Notes: generated by a model not told the origin, from the sequence alone. DNA of 64,000 bases from Candidatus Gastranaerophilales bacterium (GCA_944325865.1 CALVBS010000005.1:124001-188000), one strand, 5' to 3'; shown: positions 20,516-29,914, numbered from the stretch's first letter. A program made the numbers and translations.

Positions 20516-22105
20516 CTATTTCTTTTCGTTACTATAATCGGCAGTTCCCGGGAACTCATTTGAACCTGTGACTTTTCTTGTAATCCAGTATTGGATTTTC
20601 GGAATAAATGTTGATAAGAAGGCTGCAGATATTGCAAATCCAAGTCCCCAGTTAAATGCATTTTTAATATAATTTTCACGGCAGACTCTATTCAAAAGAT
20701 CTGCAGTTATTTCTTTTCCTTTTGCCTTTTTGATTATAGTATTCACATACTCTTCCATATCTTTCTGGATTTTTATAAAGGTTTTCTGCGATACAAACCT
20801 TAAATCTTTATCAAAAGACGGTTCTTTTATTTTTCCGGTAAACAGGTTCTGGTCGGATGTTGAGCATCTGAATACATTCTTCAGGAATTCCGGCATTTTT
20901 AATGCTCCGCCGGTAAATACATCTTCAATCTGATGTTTGGAAATCACGGATTTTCCTGCAATTTTCGGCTGCAATTCCGACATACCCTGTGCATCTTTTG
21001 CAAGTTTTTCATATTTATCTTTCGGAGCAATATCTTTGAGGTATTCAAGGAATTTATCCAAATCAATAACATCGCTTCGGACAGCCAATTCTTCAGCGAG
21101 TTTTGGTGTAATCATATAGCGGTCTGCACTGTTGCCCAGTACAACTGACTTAAAGGCTTCCGGAGTCATTTTATTGTCATTAGCTTTCAATACATTCAAA
21201 AGATGGTCATTAACCTGTTTTGCAGCAACCGGATCTAAACGGCTGGATTTGCCATCCTGAATTTTATTCAACAGCATTGCAATAACAGGCATATTAAACA
21301 TATAGAAATAACTTGATGAAATATCTCTGAATAATACTTCCGTCCTTTCGTGGCTGTTTCTTGCACAAATTCCTCTGCCGAGCCATACGCCCATATCAGT
21401 CGATAAAAGCTGGTATTTAGGATTATTTTCAAAATTAAATGCAAGAGACATTAAAGTCTGCGGAGAAATAGCACCGAAACTTACGTCTTTTTTCTCATCT
21501 TTATCAAGAAAATCACTTATGTCATATTGTTTTAGAGCGGCATATTGATTATTTTTATCAGCATTAACCGGTTTTTGCTGCGGATTTTGTTCCTGATTTT
21601 TGTTTTTCTTCAGAATATATCTTGTGATAGCCTGATTAACTTTCGGCAAAGCTATACCGACAAGGCAGTTTGCAAGAATAATACTTGTAATAACTTTTCC
21701 AAACTTGTATTTTGCAATAATTTTTTCAGCTTTTTCAGGCTCAAATTTAAGCTGATCCGCAAATTTTTTCATATAATTCTTAAACGGATTACGCAAAGCA
21801 TCTTTTCCGGTATCAAAATCCGTTTCAGGCAGTTTATACAATTTTTCACCGACAAACTTATCAATTAATTTATCAAATAAAGGTACTCCGCTAAACCAGA
21901 ATGCAGCACCAATCATTTCTTCTGTCAGACGTTCGCGGGCTTCGGTAAAACCGCCTCTTTGATAGGCCTGATACGTTCTCCCGCCTTCTACAAATGCTTC
22001 CAAAAGCATAACCGGAACAATAGAGCGGCTGGCAAAACCCTTTACAAATTTTCGCCCGTAACTAAAGTCTTTCAGTGTCTGATTTGGAGTAACTTTTATG
22101 TCCAT
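20516..22105 (-). CDS. Unknown lineage-specific membrane-associated protein, 529 aa
   Basis: Family not recognised. Hydrophobic helices lie at about 65-80 (IGAAFWFSGVPLFDKLI), 135-155 (VITSIILANCLVGIALP) and 485-510 (NWGLGFAISAAFLSTFIPKI), with a mainly helical soluble part between (about 170-480). There is no cleavable signal peptide; the N-terminus MDIKVTPNQT resembles the short leaders of the tagged proteins, and VSFGA near residue 205 resembles the F-x-G tag. Its 5' region (GGTAGAAGG and a GCAA/A-tract promoter pattern) is like that of the divergent neighbour at 22287, with which it may be co-regulated and function. Confidence 0.6.
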   Translation of the reverse strand: MDIKVTPNQTLKDFSYGRKFVKGFASRSIVPVMLLEAFVEGGRTYQAYQRGGFTEARERLTEEMIGAAFWFSGVPLFDKLIDKFVGEKLYKLPETDFDTGKDALRNPFKNYMKKFADQLKFEPEKAEKIIAKYKFGKVITSIILANCLVGIALPKVNQAITRYILKKNKNQEQNPQQKPVNADKNNQYAALKQYDISDFLDKDEKKDVSFGAISPQTLMSLAFNFENNPKYQLLSTDMGVWLGRGICARNSHERTEVLFRDISSSYFYMFNMPVIAMLLNKIQDGKSSRLDPVAAKQVNDHLLNVLKANDNKMTPEAFKSVVLGNSADRYMITPKLAEELAVRSDVIDLDKFLEYLKDIAPKDKYEKLAKDAQGMSELQPKIAGKSVISKHQIEDVFTGGALKMPEFLKNVFRCSTSDQNLFTGKIKEPSFDKDLRFVSQKTFIKIQKDMEEYVNTIIKKAKGKEITADLLNRVCRENYIKNAFNWGLGFAISAAFLSTFIPKIQYWITRKVTGSNEFPGTADYSNEKK

Positions 22106-22130
22106 TATTAAAATTAACCTTCTACCTCTT

Positions 22131-22160
22131 ATTTAATTATCCTGAAAATTATTTTTTGCC
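22131..22160 (-). promoter_or_regulatory. GCAA/A-tract promoter pattern (instance h)
   Basis: On the minus strand GGCAAAAAAT (22160 downward) is followed about 20 bases on by an AT-rich -10 (TTAAAT/TAAATA), then the leader GAGGTAGAAGG before the ATG at 22105. Confidence 0.45.
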
Positions 22161-22228
22161 TAATATGAAATGAATATTAAAAAATCTTTACAGTATGATT
22201 TAAGTTTTGTAAAAGATATAATATAAAA

Positions 22229-22263
22229 TGGCAATGTTTTTTTTTCACGGTTTTTGATAAAAT
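22229..22263 (+). promoter_or_regulatory. GCAA/T-tract promoter pattern (instance d)
   Basis: TGGCAATGTTTTTTTTTC is followed, 20 bases after GGCAA, by TGATAAAAT. The leader ATCGGAAGTAGAAGG matches the leaders of the 12018 and 20516-22105 genes in part. Confidence 0.55.
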
Positions 22264-22286
22264 CGGAAGTAGAAGGATTTAATATT

Positions 22287-23084
22287 ATGCGTATTAATAA
22301 CATTTCTGGTAATAATCAACAATCATTTACTCACTTACATTTAGATAATGAAAATAAAACATCAAAGGAGAAAAAAGTACATTTAGCATCAATAGCCGGC
22401 AGTGCTTTAGGAGTCGGAGCAGCTTATGCATTTCATGCTAAAAAGCAAGGTTTTTCACTCAATCCAAAAAGAATTTTAAGAACACCGGTTAAAGATTGGT
22501 CACTGATAAAACTTTTTGATAAGAAAAATCCTGACAGAAAACTTATTAAATTGCATGAAAAAGAAATTTTAACAATGGCTGGAAGTTCTGTTGCAGGAGG
22601 ATTTATCGGAGGTTCAATCACTGATGATAAAAAGAATATAAAAGCAAAAGGCAGAGAGGCTCTTAACCAAATACTGGGAAATGTACTTATTCCGGTTGGT
22701 TTTGTTAGCGGAGCGTCCAAAATTTATACCAAATATAAACCACAGATTTTAAGCCATGTACCACAAATTAAATCTAATGGAAAATTTATAAAACATTTTA
22801 ATAAAGCACTAAAATATATACCGTCATCCATAATGACACTTGCTGCACTTGGTGCAGGAATAATTACGGGGAACAAAGTTTCAAACTTTATAAACGAAAA
22901 ACTTTATCATAAAGAAGTTGATCGAAAAATCAAAGGAACGGACTTTGCACCACATGTTGATGACTTGAGTATGGCAGTATCGCTTATGGCAAAGCAATCA
23001 AAGTTTTCATCTGCAATAGCTAATACAGTACCAGTTTTCTTATGTTTCCCTGGAATAGAAACAGGAACGGCAAAAGAAAAATAA
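22287..23084 (+). CDS. Unknown lineage-specific multi-pass membrane protein, 265 aa
   Basis: Family not recognised. From the ATG at 22287 (AGAAGGA nine bases upstream; the in-frame upstream codons lack a site) the protein begins MRINNISGNNQQSF, then has several Gly/Ala-rich hydrophobic segments: about 31-50, 88-108, 130-148, 178-198 and 245-262. The Gly-rich segments (SVAGGFIGGSI, LAALGAGIITG) look like tightly packed or amphipathic membrane helices. The gene is divergent from the other unknown membrane gene and convergent with malQ. It may represent a mild member of the tagged group (QQSFTH in place of F-x-G). Confidence 0.6.
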   Translation: MRINNISGNNQQSFTHLHLDNENKTSKEKKVHLASIAGSALGVGAAYAFHAKKQGFSLNPKRILRTPVKDWSLIKLFDKKNPDRKLIKLHEKEILTMAGSSVAGGFIGGSITDDKKNIKAKGREALNQILGNVLIPVGFVSGASKIYTKYKPQILSHVPQIKSNGKFIKHFNKALKYIPSSIMTLAALGAGIITGNKVSNFINEKLYHKEVDRKIKGTDFAPHVDDLSMAVSLMAKQSKFSSAIANTVPVFLCFPGIETGTAKEK

Positions 23085-23108
23085 ATAATTTAATTGTAAA
23101 TAATTAGT

Positions 23109-23139
23109 AAAACAGCAGTCTTTTATCGACTGCTGTTTT
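23109..23139. terminator. Bidirectional terminator between 22287 gene and malQ-like gene
   Basis: A perfect 12-base stem (AAAACAGCAGTC / GACTGCTGTTTT) with a 7-base loop. Confidence 0.88.
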
Positions 23140-23166
23140 ATCAATAATTAATTTACTTCTGATTTA

Positions 23167-25131
23167 TTATTCTTTTTCTTTTAGAATATTTGCGTATTTT
23201 TCCAGTCTGTCCAAAAGCGGCTGCATTCTCGCATTAATTGTATTTCTAAAATGGTCAACCTCTTTTGGATTTGTATTTAGCTGGTTTACAATCATTCTAT
23301 CCATTTTAGCTCTGACTGCAATCTTCAAAATTTCAGGAAGATTCATTGCAGTAGGTTCATCTGATGATAAATTCTTATAATATGCATCTTCAAAATTTTC
23401 ATTAAGTCGAAGTTTCCAATTAGTACTACACTTCTGCCCACCGTAATTATAAACCTGATTAATTCCAAAAAAGTCCGCAAACGAAATTTGTATCTTATTG
23501 GAACTCATAAATACATCCGCAAATTTTGCTTTCAATCTTTCCATTGGATTACTGATAATTTTTGATTCAAAAGCCTTTCTTTCATTTGTTCTTGCCGGAT
23601 CAGAATTAAGATAGCCGCTAAGATAGTCAAAACTCCAAGTAGGGTCATGCATTTTGCCATCCTCTTTCACATATTTGATACCCGGCAAAGAATCATGGGA
23701 ACCCAAATATGACCAGTTATTACCCTTGTTATCTTGTTCTCTTGCAACTTCTGCTCGTGTATAAGACAATTCTGTTATACCCGAGAGTTTTAGTTTTCCA
23801 TAGAAAAGTTCATCAAATCCCGGAGGATGAGCTCCTAAATCTTCCCAAATAGCATTATCCGGTTCCAGCTCATATTGTTTCATTATCGGAATAATTATTT
23901 TTTCAAGAATTTTCCAATAGTTCCCCTTAGGGTCTAACCCCATATCAGACAAGAATCCGGCATCCAGTTTATTAAGCTCAAGTTTGCCATTTGAATTATA
24001 TGAAACTGTATTTTTGTTATAAACATATGGATTTACCAAACCGAAGACATGATCAATTCTTACATTTTCGCAATCTTGAAGTGCTGATTCCAGTTTTGCA
24101 CGAATAAAGTCACCAGCAGGCCCAAGAGTTCCGTTAGGCTTAAATAGTTTATTCGGATCCGGAACTGGAAAATCCCATAATTGTGGACCATTTGGTCCAG
24201 AAGGACATCCCATCCTCATATCTTTCATAAATGCATCTTTATAAATATATTCTTCAACCTTTGATGTTCCGACAAGCTGATCTGCATTATACTTAAAGCC
24301 GGCTCGTTTACGGAAATCCTTATGTTCTTTCATTTGTTTATTTATTAAAAACTGGGTGAAACAATATAGCCCGATATCTTTTCCGTTACGATTAATTAAG
24401 TACTTATAACGATCAAGGGCTTTAAGATTTCTCTGATCAAGAAGTTCTGGTAAATTTTTATCAATCTCGCTCTCCCACTGTTCAAATTTATCAGTTCCGT
24501 AAATCTGACTCAACGCATTAAACAAACCTTCTTTCATAACCCTCTGCCCATTCTGATTTTTGAATGCACTGTATTCTTTGTTAAGAGCCAGAGCTTTCGG
24601 GTCGTGGGTTCTTACTTTAAGAACAAAATTTTCATAAGCTTCCTCTAGAACTTTGTCATAGTTTTCAAATGCTTCATAAAACTGTGAATAAGTATAATTT
24701 CTGTCCCTATCATTATACTGAACTGCATACTGAGCAAGTTTTTCATCGGAAATCAAATTAGCATATTCATCTGTAGAAAGAGCGTTCAAGTCTATAAATA
24801 ATTTATTTTTTGCCCATACTGTTGAAGCATACGGGGAAATATCCCGTCTTTTAATCTCACCTAACGGTCCGAGTTGAGTAGAGGTAAAACCATGAAGTTT
24901 TTCAAATTCAATTACGTCTTTTGATAAAGCATTGAATGGTGAACCGACTCCCATATCGTTCTTTGATACAGGAAAACAGGTTCCATGCATTATCAAAGAA
25001 ACATCTTTAATCCCCAGAAAATCATATGCCTGACGAATTGTGTCATGCTTATATTCTAATTTTTCATTGTCTCTTAGTTTTCTCTGAAACACCGGAGAAG
25101 TATTGAGAGCTGGTATTTTCATAATCTGCAT
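23167..25131 (-). CDS. malQ: Divergent 4-alpha-glucanotransferase (GH77, MalQ-like)
   Basis: GH77 catalytic motifs are all recognisable in diverged form: VRIDHVFGL with the nucleophile Asp (about 359; MalQ VRIDHFRGF), IWEDLGAHPP with the acid/base Glu (about 429; MalQ AEDLG), and LGSHDSLPG with the third carboxylate (about 478; MalQ GTHDN). An N-terminal GVGSPFNALS and a C-terminal NWKLRL also fit amylomaltases. It transfers maltosyl units between alpha-glucans, probably in glycogen turnover with the GH13 enzyme. The N-terminus holds SPVFQRKL, close to the F-Q-G tag. It is the last gene of the run that starts at bamA, 31 bases after the FlhA-like gene. Confidence 0.85.
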   Translation of the reverse strand: MQIMKIPALNTSPVFQRKLRDNEKLEYKHDTIRQAYDFLGIKDVSLIMHGTCFPVSKNDMGVGSPFNALSKDVIEFEKLHGFTSTQLGPLGEIKRRDISPYASTVWAKNKLFIDLNALSTDEYANLISDEKLAQYAVQYNDRDRNYTYSQFYEAFENYDKVLEEAYENFVLKVRTHDPKALALNKEYSAFKNQNGQRVMKEGLFNALSQIYGTDKFEQWESEIDKNLPELLDQRNLKALDRYKYLINRNGKDIGLYCFTQFLINKQMKEHKDFRKRAGFKYNADQLVGTSKVEEYIYKDAFMKDMRMGCPSGPNGPQLWDFPVPDPNKLFKPNGTLGPAGDFIRAKLESALQDCENVRIDHVFGLVNPYVYNKNTVSYNSNGKLELNKLDAGFLSDMGLDPKGNYWKILEKIIIPIMKQYELEPDNAIWEDLGAHPPGFDELFYGKLKLSGITELSYTRAEVAREQDNKGNNWSYLGSHDSLPGIKYVKEDGKMHDPTWSFDYLSGYLNSDPARTNERKAFESKIISNPMERLKAKFADVFMSSNKIQISFADFFGINQVYNYGGQKCSTNWKLRLNENFEDAYYKNLSSDEPTAMNLPEILKIAVRAKMDRMIVNQLNTNPKEVDHFRNTINARMQPLLDRLEKYANILKEKE

Positions 25132-25162
25132 ATTATATTAAAACCCCTAAATATTTTTTTTG

Positions 25163-26641
25163 CTATATTTCCGAAATTATTTCTATCGGATAATGACAGC
25201 CTATTTCTTCTCTTGATAAGACTGTTATATCACTCAAATAATTCGAAAGCAAGGTAAAAAATAAATGTCTGTATTCCAGAGGTACAATTAATTTAGGAGA
25301 TTTTATATCATACTGTTTTGATTTTTTAAGAATTTTTGATGCAAGTTTTTCCGCAAAAGCACTGTCTATTCTTACGATGTAATCATCTTCTTCATCTGCA
25401 TCAGGCCCAAATGTATCAAGAGTTTTTTCACTTATTTCAAATGCCGAAATAACACCTTCTGAATTTATATATTTTTTACAAATCTGTCTGCCAAGAGCAA
25501 GTCTTATTCTTTTGATTAAATCTGCTTTTGGAGAGTCAGCCGCATAATCGTTTAATTTTTCAAATATATAGACAATATTTTTAATTGACACATGTTCTCT
25601 GATAAGACTTGTCAAAATATATCGTAAATCTGCAACGGAAATAATATCAGGAATAAGATTTTCCACAAGGAAACTATTTACACTCTCAACAACATCAATA
25701 TATTTTTCAACATCATTGTAATCAAGCAGTTCATCAACATATTTTACAACGGCATGCTCAAGAACAGCCGCAATATATTCAGCTCCTGAAAGACCTTTTT
25801 CCCAGAAATCTTTTGTATCTTTTTTATTCAGCCATATAATCTTTTCACCTGTCACAGCATCTATATCATAAACTGAATCTTTAGGCTTTTTATCAAGATG
25901 AATTTCATCAGCTAAAAATGCAGAATGCTGCGGATATACCATACCTCTAAAAACTTCAAATCCTCTTATTTTAATACTAAATTCATAAGGATTTAATGTT
26001 TCGTCATCTTTAAAAAGAATTTTAGGTATAACATAACCGAGTTCATCAGTAAGTTTCAATCTTGTTTTTACTGTTGCAGCAAGAAGAGACTCTTCTTCAC
26101 TGTCGCTTTCGGAATCAACATATTCAATAAGTTCTTCGCTCAAATTTACTGACAATTTTTCTTCATGTAGTCTTGCAAACATTATATCCGGGGACGTAGC
26201 TCTGGCCAGACTGGATTTTAATTCATCCAGTTCTTTTAATCCCGCGGAAATCTTATCATTTAGTTTCTTTCTCATAACGGAAGCTGGAGCTTCACCTTCA
26301 AGTTCTTTTTTTATTTTTGCAATTTTTTGCTGCTGCATTTTTATTTTAGATTGGATATCCACACAGGTTTCATAAGGTGAAAGTTTTGGAGAAAGCATTT
26401 TTTCCATCTGGCTTTTAAATGTAGAGATATTTATTTCATCACCTTCATCCGAATTTCCCTCAGATTTTGCTTCCGACATAAAAATACAGTTAAAAGTATA
26501 ACCGTCTTCCCCTTCAACTTCATTCATACTGTAAAGTTCCCAGCCGTTCATTGACATTTCATTTAAGAGGTTTTGCAGTTCCTGCACATTTTCGCTGGAA
26601 CAGGTTCTGATAATATACTGCATTTTGTTGTTTCTAAACAT
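25163..26641 (-). CDS. Soluble FlhA/FHIPEP C-terminal-domain protein with DUF4177-like head
   Basis: Residues ~185-492 line up with the cytoplasmic domain of FlhA (flagellar/type III export gate): YVIPKILFKDDETLNPYEFS with IKIRGFEVFRGMVYPQH matches FlhA's x-LQPxxYxIxxKGVEVxxGxxxP; NLIPDIISVADLRYILTSLI and VSIKNIVYIFEKLNDYA match LVPxxVTLxxLxxVLQxLLxExVPIRDMxTILExLA; LIKRIRLALGRQI matches VRxALGRxI; and KLIVPLEYRHLFFTLLSNYL with ITVLSREEI matches the C-terminal LRPxLxRxxxxxxPxLxVLSxxEI. The eight-helix membrane half of FlhA is absent. Residues ~7-56 (LNEMSMNGWELYSMN) resemble DUF4177, and ~92-145 is a charged coiled coil. Start has AAGGGG seven bases upstream. Confidence 0.8.
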   Translation of the reverse strand: MFRNNKMQYIIRTCSSENVQELQNLLNEMSMNGWELYSMNEVEGEDGYTFNCIFMSEAKSEGNSDEGDEINISTFKSQMEKMLSPKLSPYETCVDIQSKIKMQQQKIAKIKKELEGEAPASVMRKKLNDKISAGLKELDELKSSLARATSPDIMFARLHEEKLSVNLSEELIEYVDSESDSEEESLLAATVKTRLKLTDELGYVIPKILFKDDETLNPYEFSIKIRGFEVFRGMVYPQHSAFLADEIHLDKKPKDSVYDIDAVTGEKIIWLNKKDTKDFWEKGLSGAEYIAAVLEHAVVKYVDELLDYNDVEKYIDVVESVNSFLVENLIPDIISVADLRYILTSLIREHVSIKNIVYIFEKLNDYAADSPKADLIKRIRLALGRQICKKYINSEGVISAFEISEKTLDTFGPDADEEDDYIVRIDSAFAEKLASKILKKSKQYDIKSPKLIVPLEYRHLFFTLLSNYLSDITVLSREEIGCHYPIEIISEI

Positions 26642-26652
26642 AATTCCACCCC

Positions 26653-27423
26653 TTATTTTTTGTCATTTTCTATTAATATTTTTAAAGCCTCTATAGCGGT
26701 TTTTATAGCCTTATCAGTATCGTGGACTACCGGATTTTCCAAATTTTGCTTTTCCCTTTCCTGATTGGCAACAGTAAGCAATACAGTACCGGTTCTTGCT
26801 CTCAAGTAAGAAGACACAATAAACAAAGCTGCTGATTCCATTTCAGAAGCCAAACAGCCCATTCTTTTCCACGCTTCCCATTTATTTAAAAGTTCAGTCG
26901 AAACAGGCATTCTTTCCGGACAATGCTGGCCGTAGAAAGAATCTTTACACTGAACAACTCCTGTATGGTATTCATAATGAAGATTTTCAGCGGCAGCAAC
27001 CAGAGCATTCGTAACAGTAAAATCAGCAACTGCCGGATATTCAATCGGAGCGTATTCTTTGGAAGTTCCCTCCATTCTGACGGCACCGGTTGCAATAACA
27101 ACATCACCGCCTTTTACATTGAGTTCCATTCCGCCGCAAGTTCCAACCCTAATAAAAGTATCCGCACCTATATTTTTCAATTCTTCCATTGCAATAGAAG
27201 CAGAAGGCCCGCCGATACCGGTTGAGGTTACACTTACCTTTTCCCCGTTAAGGTATCCGGTGTAAGTAGTAAATTCTCGTCTGTCAGCAACCATAACCGG
27301 ATTTTCAAAATATTCAGCAATTTTTTTACAGCGTTTTGGATCCCCGGGAAGAATAACATATCTCCCGACATCACCTTCAGACAGTCCTATATGATACTGT
27401 TCGCCATGCTCTGAATAATTCAT
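26653..27423 (-). CDS. udp: Uridine phosphorylase (nucleoside phosphorylase family)
   Basis: Splits uridine with phosphate to uracil and ribose-1-phosphate. The phosphate-binding [38 protein letters not shown]-type loop, and the nucleoside-binding [11 protein letters not shown] (Glu-Met-Glu motif) are in place, and the overall order matches E. coli Udp more than MTA/SAH nucleosidase. 256 residues is normal. It lies 13 bases after ompH and 11 before the FlhA-like gene, an unusual place for a salvage enzyme. Confidence 0.93.
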   Translation of the reverse strand: MNYSEHGEQYHIGLSEGDVGRYVILPGDPKRCKKIAEYFENPVMVADRREFTTYTGYLNGEKVSVTSTGIGGPSASIAMEELKNIGADTFIRVGTCGGMELNVKGGDVVIATGAVRMEGTSKEYAPIEYPAVADFTVTNALVAAAENLHYEYHTGVVQCKDSFYGQHCPERMPVSTELLNKWEAWKRMGCLASEMESAALFIVSSYLRARTGTVLLTVANQEREKQNLENPVVHDTDKAIKTAIEALKILIENDKK

Positions 27424-27436
27424 TATTTAAATACCT

Positions 27437-27892
27437 CTATTGTCCGCTTTTCAACTTTTGTATAACCAAATCGGAAATATCCACACCGCCGACAAATACA
27501 ACTCTAAAATCAAGAATAGCATCTAACTTTTGTTCAACAAGAACCTGTTTTGCTGCAGCCTGAATTTTATTAAACACAAGTTCTTCTTTCTCTGATTTTA
27601 ATCTTAAATAAGCTTCTTGTTTAGCATTAAATTCACGTGCCGTAGCATCTTCAAAGTTTTGCTTTTTCAACGGAGTATCAAGAGCTTTGTATTGTTTTTC
27701 CTTGTCAACCATATACTGTTGCAGTTCAAGAGCCTTTGCATCCACCTCTTTAACAGCTTGTTGAGCTAACGGATATGCAGCCTGAACTTTTTGATAGTCA
27801 ATATATCCGACACCACCGGCAAAAGCCTGACTTGTGAGAGATAATACTGTTGCACAGAACAATGTCATTGCAGCAATTTTAAATTTTTTCAT
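27437..27892 (-). CDS. OmpH/Skp-like periplasmic chaperone
   Basis: A signal peptide (MKKFKIAAMTLFCATVLSLT, cleaved near AFA-GG) precedes GVGYIDYQKVQAAYPLAQQ, the usual start of the OmpH domain, then a long coiled-coil hairpin and a short C-terminal strand region. Skp holds unfolded outer membrane proteins in the periplasm and hands them to BamA, whose gene is 19 bases upstream. 151 residues fits the family. Confidence 0.9.
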   Translation of the reverse strand: MKKFKIAAMTLFCATVLSLTSQAFAGGVGYIDYQKVQAAYPLAQQAVKEVDAKALELQQYMVDKEKQYKALDTPLKKQNFEDATAREFNAKQEAYLRLKSEKEELVFNKIQAAAKQVLVEQKLDAILDFRVVFVGGVDISDLVIQKLKSGQ

Positions 27893-27911
27893 AAGAAATC
27901 CTCCATTATTA

Positions 27912-29831
27912 CTAATATACTAAATCACCTACACCAAAAGTAAAGTAACCGTGGTCAGGACCGTTATCACCCGCATTTGTAAGAGGGAAACCGTAATCGA
28001 TAGACAGAGGTCCCATTCCAGGAATATAAAGTTTCAAACCGATACCCATTGATACTGCATATCCAGGTCTGTCATACAGAGTATCTGCAATAGTCGGATT
28101 GAAAATTTTACCGGCATCAGCCCATACGGTAAACCTGATGTTATTCAGGAAGTTAACCTTTTTAGCAAGTTTTGTTCTGTCAAGGAACGGTATAGGCGTT
28201 GCGAATTCGGCAGAACCCATGATAAAGGCATCACCGGTACCGACACCGCTCATCTTGAACCCTCTGATTGTATAAGGACCGCCTAAACGATAAGCCATGA
28301 CATCAGGCATATTGTCCCCGTGGATTTTTCCGCCACCACGTGCCATAAATGACAGAGATGATTTTTTACCAATCGGAATGTAATGTTTGATTGTACCCGA
28401 TAATTTACCATGAGTTTTATCAAAGTCAATTAAACCGAGTTCTTCAGAAAATCTAACACTTGCAATGGTACCTTTTCGGGTTACAATTCCTGAATCTCTT
28501 GAGTCATAAATCAACGCAGGACTCAAAGACATAAACAAACCGCCGTCTAACTGTTTTGCACGTTCCGATATAGGCACCCCGTATCTTTCAAACATAGATG
28601 CAATTTTATTAAAGTCACCCTCTCTAACATCAATATGTTCAACACCAAGCGAGAAGGTCGAAGTAAGGTGTTTGTTTTTTTTCATCCTGTGTGCAACGGT
28701 AGCTTCACCGCCGAATCGTCTTTCAATAGCCAGAGGAACCTGATAACTTCCAAAATCTCTAAAGAATAACTTAGCCATCAATGACGTATCCGCATTAAGG
28801 AAATGAGGTTCAAAGAAACTCAGTTCAGCCTGCATATTCACGCGTCGTTTAATTGAAGCATCATTAAGAATAACACCTGAACCGACCAAACCGTTCAATG
28901 AAACTCTCTGATTTCTTCCGCGGAAGTTATTATCTGCAATACCGACCGAGCCGAACACACCGGTTACAGAATCCAAACCACCACCGACAGAAATATTGGC
29001 GGTTCGCTGTTCTTGAACATTGATTGTTACATCATACAAATCAGGGTCTTCCGCTGTCGGTTCAATTTCTCTGGTAACATCTTTAAATGCCTGTGTAGCA
29101 TAAAGTCTTACCAAATCTTCTTTAATCTGGTTTTCATTATATACACTGCCCGGTTCTGTCATGATATTTCGTGCAATAATAAAATCTTTCGTTTTTTCAT
29201 TACCGGAAATAGCAATGGAATTAACAACACCCTCTTTAATTTTTATATTAATTGTCCCGTCAGGATCATCCGAAACAGATTCAACTCTGGAGAGAATATA
29301 GCCTTTTGAATTATAAATATCTTGAATCTGTGCTATAGCCTGATTAAGCTGGGCAATATTCTGAGGCTTACCTTTCATATCCATTAAGGTATTCAAAATT
29401 TCTTCGGTAGAAACCACAGTGTTACCTTCAATAGTAAAGTCTGTAACCGGAGAATTTTCTTCAAGAATAAGTTTTAAGGTAACGGTTCCGTCAGGATTAT
29501 TAACAGGCAACGCTCTCATTTTTTCCGTAAAATAACCCATTTGATAAATTGTTCTCAAATCGTTTTGAACTATATTTCTGTCAAACTTATCTCCTTTTTT
29601 CAGAGACAACTTTTCTAGAACCGTTTCGGGGCTTATAACATTAAGCCCATGAACTTCAATATCTTTAATAACACGTTCTGCTTTTTCCGGAGTTTCTTCT
29701 CCTGCCGCCTGCATCATTTTTTCTGCCGCAGAATCGTCCGAATAGAAGTCATCTGCACAGAACCCTCTCAACGGAAATATTACAGCTATCAGTAAAGGCA
29801 GTATTAATTTATAAAGATTATTGTTTTTCAA
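27912..29831 (-). CDS. bamA: Outer membrane assembly factor BamA/Omp85 with three POTRA domains
   Basis: After a signal peptide, three POTRA repeats are readable: VIKDIEVHGLNVISPETV (about 55-130), VTDFTIEGNTVVSTEEIL (about 132-205) and VNSIAISGNEKTKDFII (about 206-280). Three is the cyanobacterial number; E. coli BamA has five. The beta-barrel follows from about residue 285, with the GIADNNFRGRNQRVS strand and the loop-6 motif GPYTIRGF (IRGF for VRGF/Y). The C-terminal strand ends FTFGVGDLVY, an aromatic end as expected. It inserts barrel proteins into the outer membrane and is followed by skp. Confidence 0.95.
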   Translation of the reverse strand: MKNNNLYKLILPLLIAVIFPLRGFCADDFYSDDSAAEKMMQAAGEETPEKAERVIKDIEVHGLNVISPETVLEKLSLKKGDKFDRNIVQNDLRTIYQMGYFTEKMRALPVNNPDGTVTLKLILEENSPVTDFTIEGNTVVSTEEILNTLMDMKGKPQNIAQLNQAIAQIQDIYNSKGYILSRVESVSDDPDGTINIKIKEGVVNSIAISGNEKTKDFIIARNIMTEPGSVYNENQIKEDLVRLYATQAFKDVTREIEPTAEDPDLYDVTINVQEQRTANISVGGGLDSVTGVFGSVGIADNNFRGRNQRVSLNGLVGSGVILNDASIKRRVNMQAELSFFEPHFLNADTSLMAKLFFRDFGSYQVPLAIERRFGGEATVAHRMKKNKHLTSTFSLGVEHIDVREGDFNKIASMFERYGVPISERAKQLDGGLFMSLSPALIYDSRDSGIVTRKGTIASVRFSEELGLIDFDKTHGKLSGTIKHYIPIGKKSSLSFMARGGGKIHGDNMPDVMAYRLGGPYTIRGFKMSGVGTGDAFIMGSAEFATPIPFLDRTKLAKKVNFLNNIRFTVWADAGKIFNPTIADTLYDRPGYAVSMGIGLKLYIPGMGPLSIDYGFPLTNAGDNGPDHGYFTFGVGDLVY

Positions 29832-29866
29832 AAGAACCGGTCCTTACTATTCCCTCTTTAAACTAC

Positions 29867-29894
29867 ATTATAGCATAAACTAATGAAAGTAAAA
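29867..29894 (-). promoter_or_regulatory. Promoter of the bamA run
   Basis: On the minus strand TTTTAC, 16 bases, TATAAT, with an extended TGC before the -10 element. It probably drives bamA-ompH-udp-FlhA_C-malQ, whose gaps are 19, 13, 11 and 31 bases. Confidence 0.65.
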
Positions 29895-29914
29895 AAATTA
29901 ATATTTATATACAT

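Noticed and set aside
25163-26641. Part of a flagellar or type III secretion operon
   Set aside because: No other flagellar or type III gene is in the window, and the membrane half of FlhA is absent.
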